Source: Bacillus yapensis (GTDB lineage Bacteria; Bacillota; Bacilli; Bacillales; Cytobacillaceae). Taken from it: a stretch of 64,000 bases of DNA. The stretch is from contig NZ_SUND01000004.1 in assembly GCF_005280205.1 (NCBI RefSeq), positions 186,001 to 250,000 on the forward strand, given 5' to 3'. Below are positions 26,662 to 34,357 of the stretch, one piece after another. Under the pieces are notes generated by a model, which did not search any database, had not been told where the DNA came from, and saw only the letters and a list, made by a program, of their open reading frames with translations. Each line of letters starts with the position of its first letter. Positions within the stretch are counted from its first letter, which is position 1. The translations under genes and the position numbers were made by a program.

Positions 26662-27175
26662 ACTCTCCCTCACTCTCCTCAATAGTTAACCTCATTAATT
26701 TCCTTCCTCTTGTTAATCGTGTTTTTACCGTATTAACGGAGCAGTTTAACACATCAGCTATTTCAGTTACCGATAATTCAAGATAATAATATAGCCAAAT
26801 CACCTCTCGATATCTTACAGATAGCTTCCCTACTAGTTGAGCAATATTTTGCTTTTCTTCCCTTTGTATGTACTCTGATTCTATTGATATTTGATTCTTC
26901 CACATAAATATTTTTTCAGTAACTTCCATTTTTCTGTAATGCCAGCTTCGCAAATAATTTTTACACTCGTTCACGGCAATTCGATATAAATAAGTCTTTA
27001 TGGAAGAACGATTTTCAAAATGATCAAGATTTTTATAAAATTTGATGAAAACATCTTGTATGATGTCCTGCGTTTTCTGAATATCTTTTACGTATGTATA
27101 TATCAAATGCTTCAAATAATCTCCATGCTGTTCCATGGCATCATTTAAAAGTTGCTCCCTCTCTTCTTTGTTCAA
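26651..27175 (-). CDS. ECF-type RNA polymerase sigma factor
   Basis: The protein has 174 residues with region 2 (YTYVKDIQKTQDIIQDVFIKFYKN, SIKTYLYRIAVNECKNYLRSW) and region 4 (LSVRYREVIWLYYYLELSVTEIADVLNCSVNTVKTRLTRGRKLM). The TTG start has GGAGG seven bases upstream. It is co-transcribed with a membrane anti-sigma-like gene. An ECF-type promoter upstream suggests it directs its own expression. Confidence 0.9.
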   Translation of the reverse strand: MNKEEREQLLNDAMEQHGDYLKHLIYTYVKDIQKTQDIIQDVFIKFYKNLDHFENRSSIKTYLYRIAVNECKNYLRSWHYRKMEVTEKIFMWKNQISIESEYIQREEKQNIAQLVGKLSVRYREVIWLYYYLELSVTEIADVLNCSVNTVKTRLTRGRKLMRLTIEESEGEYEY

Positions 27176-27200
27176 TATCTAACCTCCTCTCTTTGATTTA

Positions 27201-27227
27201 GACAAAACTGAAAGAAAATCGGTTTCA
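27201..27227 (-). promoter_or_regulatory. Candidate ECF-sigma autoregulatory promoter
   Basis: On the minus strand TGAAAC(C) at 27222-27227 and TGTCTAA starting at 27204 are 17 bases apart, the geometry of ECF promoters with AAC in the -35. It lies about 25 bases upstream of the sigma factor start codon. Confidence 0.5.
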
Positions 27228-27237
27228 AAATAAAGAA

Positions 27238-27268
27238 AACACAATAAATCCTAGATTTATTGCGTCCG
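27238..27268 (-). terminator. Terminator of the DUF2441 gene
   Basis: On the minus strand CGCAATAAATC pairs with GATTTATTGTG around a 3-base loop and is followed by a T-rich stretch. It starts immediately at the stop codon. Confidence 0.7.
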
Positions 27269-27871
27269 TCAAATAGTAAAATCATCAATAATCTCAGCCA
27301 CTTCAATTTTTCCATTGATCAAAAGCTCAGGAAGTTCATTCTTGATGTTCCCATTCCAATATTCTCTAGCCTGTTCAATCTTTCGAGAGAAAGGAACACC
27401 ATCTTCTTTAGGTAAAAGGGTTCCATCACCTTCGAAACAATTCCCAATTACCCGTAGTTTAACGATTTGCAGCACCTTTCTATTGTAAGAATCAAATAGT
27501 TCTTTCCACTTTAATGCATCTCCATAGGATTTAGCAGCATATAGACACGACAATCTCGATGGATACTCCGGATGTTCTTGAAGTCGAACCATTTCTACGA
27601 TCACTTCTCTAATTGCTCGGATCGTTTGTCCAACATAATCGAAAACAACCTTTCCATTCTCCTGATTTAAATTCAAGCCATCCTTTGTGTAATGACTGTA
27701 TAAAATCTGAATGAAATCTTCACCTGCTGAATTCAATTTTTCTTTTTCGAAAAAGAATCGATATAAAGTATTGGGTTGATTCTCATCAAAGTGAATTACC
27801 TGTCCAAGACTCATTATCTTATTGGTCACAATATGATAAACATAAAATTCATTCTCTATCATAGTCAGCAT
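27269..27871 (-). CDS. DUF2441 domain protein
   Basis: This 200-residue soluble protein has the DUF2441 pattern: an N-terminal [32 protein letters not shown], the central [24 protein letters not shown] and the C-terminal [15 protein letters not shown]...AREYWNG. The fold resembles ADP-ribosyltransferase-like scaffolds in some annotations, but I cannot confirm this. GGAG eight bases before the ATG at 27871 supports this start. It follows the phosphatase gene in the same direction. Confidence 0.78.
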   Translation of the reverse strand: MLTMIENEFYVYHIVTNKIMSLGQVIHFDENQPNTLYRFFFEKEKLNSAGEDFIQILYSHYTKDGLNLNQENGKVVFDYVGQTIRAIREVIVEMVRLQEHPEYPSRLSCLYAAKSYGDALKWKELFDSYNRKVLQIVKLRVIGNCFEGDGTLLPKEDGVPFSRKIEQAREYWNGNIKNELPELLINGKIEVAEIIDDFTI

Positions 27872-27911
27872 CCTGTATTCTCCATAATCGACTTTTTATC
27901 GAACTATATCT

Positions 27912-28487
27912 TTATAATTTAGTGAGATGAGCTACCAAATTAAAGTCCTTTATGTTCCACACATCATCAACATGTTCAATATTATTCAAACACGCATTCC
28001 TTAATCTTGTTTTATCAGAGCCGATTTCTCCATTAGATAATTCGCCTAATATCGCATTAATGACTGCACCATGTGCCACGACAATAACGCTCTTTCCTTC
28101 CCATTTCTGCCTGATTTGTTCCAAACCTTTCATAATCCTTTTTGTCAGTGATAGTCTATCTTCTTGGTTTGGATAGTTCTTATTTGGGTATGTCGTCATT
28201 CTTTCTTCTACTGTCATTCCTTCAGCATCTCCATAGTCCCTTTCAATGAACTCTGCCATTTCAATCAACGGTTTATCTATAAAACTACTCACTATTTCAG
28301 CAGTTTGCTTCGCTCGAGTTAATGGACTTGTCACGACTACATCCCAAGTAGCAGATTTTAGAAACTCACCACATTCTTTCGCTTGGTTAATTCCCTTATG
28401 ATTTAGAGGTATATCTGTTTTCCCTTGCAACATACCTAATGCATTCCAATCCGTTTCACCATGACGAACCAAGCAAATTCTAGTCAT
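27912..28487 (-). CDS. Histidine phosphatase (phosphoglycerate-mutase-like) family protein
   Basis: The N-terminal RICLVRHGETDWNALGMLQGKTDIPLN holds the RHG phosphohistidine motif and the branched Arg; SPLTRAKQTAEI and the second catalytic His in VVAHGAVINAI complete the active site. The 191-residue length fits small phosphatases acting on sugar phosphates or related metabolites. AAGGAG places the start at 28487, just after the stop of the serine hydrolase gene upstream, with which it is probably co-transcribed. Confidence 0.9.
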   Translation of the reverse strand: MTRICLVRHGETDWNALGMLQGKTDIPLNHKGINQAKECGEFLKSATWDVVVTSPLTRAKQTAEIVSSFIDKPLIEMAEFIERDYGDAEGMTVEERMTTYPNKNYPNQEDRLSLTKRIMKGLEQIRQKWEGKSVIVVAHGAVINAILGELSNGEIGSDKTRLRNACLNNIEHVDDVWNIKDFNLVAHLTKL

Positions 28488-28492
28488 AGCTA

Positions 28493-29440
28493 TCACTCCT
28501 TATCTGCTACTAAGTCCATTGCGTATTTGAAAAAATGTTCTGCGTACGGAGTTGGTCCTTCTTTTTTACGATGAACCAATCTGATGGCTATGAATTGCTG
28601 GTTAGGACATACCAATAAAAATTTGCCGTCAGAGCCGCTCATCCCAAATCCAATGTACTGTTCCTGCCTATTTTGGACTGTAAACCACAAATAACCCCAA
28701 TTTGGCTCAATGTTTTGAGTTGAATGAGTTGATTCCTCTATCCACTTTTCACTTAGAACACGTTTACCATTCCACAATCCTTTATCGATAAACAATTGAC
28801 CAATTTTAGCCAAATCTATTGCAGTTAATGAAAGACCGTAATATGCATACGATGTACCCTTTTTATCTTTAGCCCAGCTCCAGTTCGTGATATTTAAAGG
28901 TTTGAATAATCTTGTCGATAAATATGTATCCAGTTCCTCTCCACTAACCTTTTTCACAATTCCAGCAAGTAATGTCACAGCTTCATTGTTATAAGTAGAT
29001 ACAGTCCCTGGACTGTTTTCTAATTCCCGTGCTAAAACATATTCAATACAATCTTCTGCAGTACCTAGTTCTGCATCATGACCCAATGTTTTAATTCCAG
29101 AGGTATGGGTTAAGATATGCCAGATTGTAACATTTTCCTTTTCCGTATTCTTGAGAGTTGGAAAATATTCTGCTATAGAGACATGTAGAGACTCAATCTG
29201 GCCTTCATCAAGCAACAGACCGATTGCGATTCCAGCAAACACTTTCGTGAGCGAATTCAAATGAATAGCCTCTGTTGTAGAGGAATAGTTTTTATAGTAC
29301 ATTTTACGATTTGAAATAATTAAGAACTCATCAGATTCTTCTTTTTGACAATACTCATCAAATTCTTCTACTTTATTAGCATTCATACCTAATTTGGTTG
29401 TCTTTACATATTCAAAAGGCAGTGCTAAATTCATTTTCAA
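28493..29440 (-). CDS. Serine hydrolase, class C beta-lactamase-like
   Basis: The 315-residue protein has the SxxK motif in HLNSLTKVFAGIAIGLLLDEG (about residue 80), a YxN-type motif in STYNNEAVTLLAG (about 150) and a C-terminal FGMSGSDGKFLLVCPNQ that takes the place of HxG. No signal peptide is present, so it is likely a cytoplasmic esterase or peptidase rather than a secreted lactamase. The TTG start has GGGAG upstream. It lies between S66 peptidase and phosphatase genes. Confidence 0.85.
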   Translation of the reverse strand: MKMNLALPFEYVKTTKLGMNANKVEEFDEYCQKEESDEFLIISNRKMYYKNYSSTTEAIHLNSLTKVFAGIAIGLLLDEGQIESLHVSIAEYFPTLKNTEKENVTIWHILTHTSGIKTLGHDAELGTAEDCIEYVLARELENSPGTVSTYNNEAVTLLAGIVKKVSGEELDTYLSTRLFKPLNITNWSWAKDKKGTSYAYYGLSLTAIDLAKIGQLFIDKGLWNGKRVLSEKWIEESTHSTQNIEPNWGYLWFTVQNRQEQYIGFGMSGSDGKFLLVCPNQQFIAIRLVHRKKEGPTPYAEHFFKYAMDLVADKE

Positions 29441-29473
29441 ATTATATCGCTCCCTTGAATTTTACTTCTTAGT

Positions 29474-30487
29474 TTATTTAAAAGTTTGGAATACTCTTCC
29501 CTTTCCATTCTCCGATTCAACTTCAGCATAGGCACCATTAACAAACGTAATTTGAGGCGGCACATGTCCGCAATCAATGTCATAGATAATTGGGATACGA
29601 AGTTCTTCAGAAAGTTCCTGATAGACATCCTCCGCCGTATAATTATCGACCGGCATATTTGCTGGACTTCGGCCAAACATGATTCCACTACAATTTTCAA
29701 ACCAACCAGCTAACTTCATTTGAACGAGTGAACGACGCAAGTCTGTCGTGGATAACTCACAATTTTCGAGGTACCAAATGATAGACTCACCTTCGATGAA
29801 CTTCTCTGAAAAGGTTCGTACATCTCCATAAGGTGTACCAACTAGATGACGAATCACATCGACACAGCCGCCAAGTAAACGGCCTTTTATATGAACTCTA
29901 TTACTATCTACTGTTTTCCAATATGTTTCTTCAGTCAAATGGAAAACGTAAGGTGAGGGAGTATCATGCTTCCATTCTTTTTGATACTTTTCTGATGAAT
30001 GTTGGAGAATAGATTCATTTCTTTTCGTAGATAAAACAGTCTGCCACATGGCTGTCGTTTCATCAGAGTATTCACCTCTTAAATCTGCCAAATTTGTACC
30101 ATGTGCAGTAGCAATACCTGTTTTTAATGTGATTGCTAACATTAGCAAGCTAATATCGGAATAGCCAAGTATCCACTTATCCTGTAGACGATGAAAATCT
30201 AAGTATTCTAGCATTTCGATAAGTAGTTCTCCACCCCAAGGCGGGATAATCAAGTCGATTTTTTCATCTGCCATCATTTGATTCAACTCTGCCGCTCTTA
30301 CTTTTGCAGGAGCAGACTTTGCCTTATCCTGTGTCCACACAGTTTCACCACAAACAACGTTAAATCCTCGTTCTTCTAACCGATTTCCTGCCGTCTTTAC
30401 AAGCTCATGTAATTGACTCTGTACACCTGATGACGGAGCAGTAACTCCTATCGTTGCACCTTTTTCTAAAATTGGATATCTAATCAT
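29474..30487 (-). CDS. S66-family peptidase (LD-carboxypeptidase / MccF-like)
   Basis: This 337-residue protein begins with the S66 signature KGATIGVTAPSSG. It contains the nucleophile Ser in ILGYSDISLLMLAI (about residue 113), and the C-terminal Glu and His (YLENCELS, CGHVPPQITFVNGAYAEVE). MccF-like members cleave modified peptides such as microcin C; LdcA-like members trim muropeptides. It has no signal peptide, which fits MccF or cytosolic recycling. AGGAGG supports the start. A GNAT gene lies 17 bp upstream. Confidence 0.9.
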   Translation of the reverse strand: MIRYPILEKGATIGVTAPSSGVQSQLHELVKTAGNRLEERGFNVVCGETVWTQDKAKSAPAKVRAAELNQMMADEKIDLIIPPWGGELLIEMLEYLDFHRLQDKWILGYSDISLLMLAITLKTGIATAHGTNLADLRGEYSDETTAMWQTVLSTKRNESILQHSSEKYQKEWKHDTPSPYVFHLTEETYWKTVDSNRVHIKGRLLGGCVDVIRHLVGTPYGDVRTFSEKFIEGESIIWYLENCELSTTDLRRSLVQMKLAGWFENCSGIMFGRSPANMPVDNYTAEDVYQELSEELRIPIIYDIDCGHVPPQITFVNGAYAEVESENGKGRVFQTFK

Positions 30488-30504
30488 ATTTTCCTCCTAT
30501 TCGA

Positions 30505-31026
30505 TCATAGCTTTGATATTACCTCACTAAGATCATTCCATTCGTAGATTAATAGACTCAATTCTGCATCACCTAGAGTGATACTTTGAGTTCCAATTAA
30601 TTCTGCACCATATTTTTCATAGAAATATCGAGATTTGTTGTCTTCCAATACTTCAACAAAAACTTTCAGGTAACCAAGTTCCCTAAATTGAATAAAGAGC
30701 TGCTTCATCAATTGTTTTCCTATACCTGTCTCTTTATATTCTTCAAGAATATAAATGGAGGTTAAGTCACCAGAATGCTCAACATGATTTGTTTCTCTTT
30801 TTCCACAGTCAGCAAATCCAACGATTTCACCATCATCATTTTCTGCGACAAAAACATAATTACCTTCTTTATTGATATTACGAGTCCATAAGTCAGTTCG
30901 TTGATCATAGGATAATTTCTTGAGGAATTCATCTGGAATGATATTTTTATAGGAAGTACGCCAACTATCAACATGTACTCTAGCAATATCGCTTGCATCG
31001 GTTAAAATTGCCTTTCTAATATTCAT
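30505..31026 (-). CDS. GNAT-family N-acetyltransferase
   Basis: The 173-residue product is a typical GNAT: MNIRKAILTDASDIARVHVDSW, NDDGEIVGFADCG, LTSIYILEEYKETGIGKQLMKQLF (acetyl-CoA loop KxTGIGK) and NKSRYFYEKYGAELIG. The longest frame starts at 31077, but the family N-terminus begins at the ATG at 31026, with GGAG about 12 bases upstream. It precedes the S66 peptidase gene and is followed at a distance by nucleotidyltransferase-like and kinase-like genes. Confidence 0.88.
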   Translation of the reverse strand: MNIRKAILTDASDIARVHVDSWRTSYKNIIPDEFLKKLSYDQRTDLWTRNINKEGNYVFVAENDDGEIVGFADCGKRETNHVEHSGDLTSIYILEEYKETGIGKQLMKQLFIQFRELGYLKVFVEVLEDNKSRYFYEKYGAELIGTQSITLGDAELSLLIYEWNDLSEVISKL

Positions 31027-31082
31027 TAAGTACACATTCTCCGATGGTGAAATTTTTACAATAATATCACAATTCAATTAAA

Positions 31083-31117
31083 AAAGACATAATCTCGGAA
31101 GATTAATGTCCTTTTTG
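31083..31117 (-). terminator. Terminator of the kinase-nucleotidyltransferase operon
   Basis: AAAGGACATTAATC and GATTATGTCTTTT pair on the minus strand and are followed by T residues. The hairpin overlaps the last codons of the nucleotidyltransferase-like gene. Confidence 0.75.
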
Positions 31118-31579
31118 TTCAAATTCATTTAAAAAATCGAGTTTTCGCTGGTCTTTATTGTTGTTTTTATTTCGGCGATAGCCATCAAGTAAAGATTTAC
31201 TATAAACTTTTTTGTAATCGGAAATAGAGAGCGTGTAATACACTGCACGATCGTCTACATTTTTTAATAAGCTCTTGTAATCCACATCCGCAAATAGTCT
31301 TAAATCCTCCAAATAAGCAATACCAATTTTAAACTCAGCTTTCCTAAATTCATGCTCATGCAAATCAGTCAATTCATAGCCTAATCCTTCGATAGTTGTT
31401 TTCAGTTCTGGCCATCTCTCTTTTAGAAAAATGAACGGTACTAGAATGTCGATGTCTTGTGGAGAAAAATCAACTTTTGCCACTCTACTCAATCCTAATG
31501 AGCCATACAAAACAGGGATAATTTTCAATTCTTGATTAAGTGTTTTCGCGATAGTAAGAAATTCATTATATTTATCCAT
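31103..31579 (-). CDS. Nucleotidyltransferase-like protein, 158 aa
   Basis: The N-terminal part VLYGSLGLSRVAKVDFSPQDIDILVPF has the GS ... DxD arrangement of the nucleotidyltransferase superfamily, with GS at about residue 26 and DID near 43; a third acidic position may be FADVDYKSLL near 96. The remainder is helical with a basic, Asn-rich tail. Its ATG lies inside the last codons of the kinase-like gene (8-base overlap) and lacks its own ribosome binding site, so translation is coupled. Substrate unknown. Confidence 0.7.
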   Translation of the reverse strand: MDKYNEFLTIAKTLNQELKIIPVLYGSLGLSRVAKVDFSPQDIDILVPFIFLKERWPELKTTIEGLGYELTDLHEHEFRKAEFKIGIAYLEDLRLFADVDYKSLLKNVDDRAVYYTLSISDYKKVYSKSLLDGYRRNKNNNKDQRKLDFLNEFEQKGH

Positions 31580-32435
31580 AGTTTTCTACTTTTAACCATG
31601 TATTGTAGAATTCCTCTACCGAAGCATATCGATGACCTCTATCTTTTTGAACTGCCTTGATCACTACATCATAGAGATCCTGACTTGCATCCCATTTTTC
31701 GAAGGAATGATCTAGCTCTCTACCCAAAAGCCCAAATGCTATCGAACCCATATTGAATACATTGGTTCTCTCGTCAATCACAGCACCATATTCGAATTCC
31801 TCAGGAGACATAAATCTCTCAGAACCCCACATTCTGCCCATATTATTGAAAAAAAGTTTTTTCTGATAGAAATCGATATCACATATCTTTGTCACATTAT
31901 TTTTAAAATCATAGAGAATACTTCCATCATAAAAATCAACAGCTACATATCCTTTCTTTTCCACATGTACATGAAACTCCAATATATTTTTAAAGGAATC
32001 CAACCGTTGTTTTATCGGCAAATGTTTATAACGATAAAATGGTGAATCAGGGTGAGTATATTTGTGCGGCGGTGGAAATGACCAATGAGAATGCAGACAT
32101 TCCCCATCAAACCAATCGAAAATCATGACATAGCCGTGGTCTACCTCAAAATGATCTACTAATTTTATCAATTGCTTATGCTGTAGATTCTCATAAGTCG
32201 ATACCGAATTCTTCAACCGGATTACGGCATCCTCAGGTTCACCTTCATATTCCATCGTCTTCGCACCAGCAAACTTCACGAACTTTTTCTGCCCATCTTT
32301 TTCGATTCCAAAACATAGATTTCCTGGATCCTGTTCATCAAAAACAGTGAATACTTCTCCTAAATCTGTTAACCATTTAAAACTACGATTCTCTTTTAAT
32401 TGGAATGAAATTTTATCTAGATTAAACGTGTGCAA
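31572..32435 (-). CDS. Protein-kinase-like fold protein
   Basis: This is a 287-residue kinase-like protein. The ATP-anchoring Lys is probably in KKFVKFAGA (about residue 52), the hinge is in YVMIFDWFDGECL (about 105), the catalytic loop is GYVAVDFYDGSILYD (Asp near 170, lacking HRD) and the metal-binding Asp is in KICDIDFY (about 187, in place of DFG). A C-lobe with FMSPEEFEYGAVIDERTNVFNMGSIAFGLL resembles Ser/Thr kinases. TTG start with GGAGG ten bases upstream. It overlaps a nucleotidyltransferase-like gene. Substrate unknown; an aminoglycoside-kinase-like role cannot be excluded. Confidence 0.78.
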   Translation of the reverse strand: MHTFNLDKISFQLKENRSFKWLTDLGEVFTVFDEQDPGNLCFGIEKDGQKKFVKFAGAKTMEYEGEPEDAVIRLKNSVSTYENLQHKQLIKLVDHFEVDHGYVMIFDWFDGECLHSHWSFPPPHKYTHPDSPFYRYKHLPIKQRLDSFKNILEFHVHVEKKGYVAVDFYDGSILYDFKNNVTKICDIDFYQKKLFFNNMGRMWGSERFMSPEEFEYGAVIDERTNVFNMGSIAFGLLGRELDHSFEKWDASQDLYDVVIKAVQKDRGHRYASVEEFYNTWLKVENYG

Positions 32436-32498
32436 TACTTGAAAACCTCCGAATTTTCATTTGTATAATGAATTCACCAAAGACAGTAAAAATCCTTT

Positions 32499-33281
32499 TT
32501 AAGAATAAACCTTCGCAATAATTATAGCTGCTGGGTAAATCAGAACTTGTCCAATCAGTGTACCGAGTAGCTTCGTTCCAATTAACATAATGACCAATGC
32601 TTTAACATCCCCATACGGACGTTTATCGCGCATGGCCTGATCCGTAATAATGGCAGACTGTGGGTCCACTAATAATGTCAAGAGTATGGTAGCTATCCCA
32701 TTAATCATTCCAGAGGATGCCGATGCTGCTAATTGATATTCAGCGTCGATAAAAAAAGCAGCATAGTAAGCCGATAGAACGCCAATTGTATAAATTGCAG
32801 TAATCATTGTGTTTAAAAGCAAAAGCCGCTTCGGAATCTCTCGGTATCTTAAGCTATGAAACATCTTTTTTCGTGGCTTGGTCGTGTTTTTCACGATACG
32901 TTTTATATTGGAAATACTCAAGGCTTCAACTACGATAGATGGTACTGAACCTTTTACCTCTAAGCGATCAACTGCTTTCGAAAATATTTTTAAGAACGTT
33001 GGAATTAGGACAATTCCCAAAATAGTCCCGATTGTGGATGATAATATAACGAGTCGAATATCGTTTATTGGATCAATTCCTTTGATGATACTAAAACCAA
33101 TAAGCCCACCAATGAGTGGTGCTTGAAACATATTGGCAGTTCTCGAGACGAGCACAAATATATTAAAAAGCGACATCGATAGCGCAAACTTGCCGCTTTT
33201 GACTGAATTTAATCGAACAGAATAGGCCAATGTATCAACTAAATGGATAACTAGAGTTAGCCCCATAAGACTTAGTAACAT
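32499..33281 (-). CDS. amj: Lipid II flippase of the Amj family
   Basis: This polytopic membrane protein of 260 residues matches B. subtilis Amj (YdaH): HLVDTLAYSVRLNSVKSGKFALSMSLFNIFVLVSRTANMFQAPLIG near the N-terminus and TLLVDPQSAIITDQAMRDKRP near residue 200. Amj is an alternative to MurJ that translocates the peptidoglycan precursor lipid II and is induced by sigma-M. AGAGGTG supports the ATG at 33281 over an upstream GTG. A sigma-M-type promoter lies just upstream, matching the known regulation in B. subtilis. Confidence 0.9.
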   Translation of the reverse strand: MLLSLMGLTLVIHLVDTLAYSVRLNSVKSGKFALSMSLFNIFVLVSRTANMFQAPLIGGLIGFSIIKGIDPINDIRLVILSSTIGTILGIVLIPTFLKIFSKAVDRLEVKGSVPSIVVEALSISNIKRIVKNTTKPRKKMFHSLRYREIPKRLLLLNTMITAIYTIGVLSAYYAAFFIDAEYQLAASASSGMINGIATILLTLLVDPQSAIITDQAMRDKRPYGDVKALVIMLIGTKLLGTLIGQVLIYPAAIIIAKVYS

Positions 33282-33301
33282 GTAAATCACCTCTTCAATT
33301 A

Positions 33302-33327
33302 GACGACAATCTAACTTTTATGTTTCA
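33302..33327 (-). promoter_or_regulatory. Sigma-M-type ECF promoter of amj
   Basis: On the minus strand TGAAAC (33322-33327), a 16-base spacer and CGTC (33302-33305) match the sigma-M consensus. The start codon follows about 20 bases downstream. Confidence 0.8.
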
Positions 33328-33426
33328 CATCCATTTTTAAAATGGAAATCATTAAATGAAAAGTAATTATTTTCCTATAAGTAAGAATATAGTAAACTAT
33401 GATTAAGTCTAATATTGGGGGTCAAT

Positions 33427-34182
33427 ATGAAAAAGATCTTATTTTTTCTCGTAGCAGCCATGGCGATTGTTTTAGCTGGGTGCGGAAGCACATCCGTTTC
33501 AAAAGAAGATGTCGTCAGTAAAGCGTTAAATGCCAAGATTAATAGTGCCGAAGTAACCGGGAAAGTTGATGTAAAATTAGGTTCAAACGGAGAAAATACG
33601 GAGCAATCCATTGATTTGTCTGTGAAATATTCCGATGATCCTTTCCTTACTTACGTTAAAATGGGCACTGTTGAAGGAGATATCGAAATGTATCTCGACA
33701 AGGATAACGCCTATATGTTTATACCTGGTATGGACGGTTGGATGAAGACACCAACTAGTGATACAGCGGAGCTTGCAGAACTTGCAGAAGGTCAATCCAT
33801 CCAAGAAGACCTTGATAAACTTGAGAAGTTTGAGGATCTTTTTACATTTGAAAGTGTTGAAGATGGCTATGAGTTAAAAGTACAATTAAAAGAAGATGCG
33901 ACTGAAGAGGAATTCGCCTTAGTGCAAGAAGTTCTAAAAGATTCCATTCAGGATGTACAGTATGAAGATATAAAAATTAATGCCTTTGATTATACACTAA
34001 CGCTTGATAAAGAATACTTGCTAACATCCGCTTTGGCAAAGTTAGATTTAGAAGTAACGGCTGAAGGCGAAAAAGTACAAATGGCCACAACTGCCGATGT
34101 GAAGTATACGAATGTGAACAAGTTAAAAGATTTTACCATACCTACTGAAGTCAGTGAAAATGCAATGGACGTTAGTGAATAA
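33427..34182 (+). CDS. Lipoprotein of the DUF6612-like type
   Basis: The 251-residue product has a lipoprotein signal peptide, MKKILFFLVAAMAIVLAGC, with a lipobox LAGC at residues 16-19, then an acidic beta-rich domain (SAEVTGKVDVKLGSNGENTEQSIDLSVKY, MYLDKDNAYMFIPGMDGWMKT). This matches the LolA/LppX-like lipoproteins of Firmicutes often annotated DUF6612. GGGGG five bases before the ATG at 33427 fixes the start. It would be anchored on the outer face of the membrane. Ligand unknown. Confidence 0.82.
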   Translation: MKKILFFLVAAMAIVLAGCGSTSVSKEDVVSKALNAKINSAEVTGKVDVKLGSNGENTEQSIDLSVKYSDDPFLTYVKMGTVEGDIEMYLDKDNAYMFIPGMDGWMKTPTSDTAELAELAEGQSIQEDLDKLEKFEDLFTFESVEDGYELKVQLKEDATEEEFALVQEVLKDSIQDVQYEDIKINAFDYTLTLDKEYLLTSALAKLDLEVTAEGEKVQMATTADVKYTNVNKLKDFTIPTEVSENAMDVSE

Positions 34183-34191
34183 TATAGTATT

Positions 34192-34220
34192 AAGAGAGCA
34201 TGGTGTTGCCATGCTCTTTA
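34192..34220 (+). terminator. Terminator of the lipoprotein gene
   Basis: A perfect 9-bp stem AGAGCATGG/CCATGCTCT with a 5-base loop is followed by a T-rich tract. Confidence 0.85.
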
Positions 34221-34357
34221 CTTTACTTTCAAATTGACGTAGTTTGAGCATCAATCACAGTTCTATATTTCTTTACAACTAAAAATTAATGCTGAATTTT
34301 ATCAACCAATTACGTATTTGTTTCAATTTTTAACCCCAAAAAGACCCAAATTAGTAA

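Noticed and set aside
29437-29700. 87-codon minus-strand ORF before the serine hydrolase gene
   Set aside because: It lies inside the end of the S66 peptidase gene in another frame and has no ribosome binding site.
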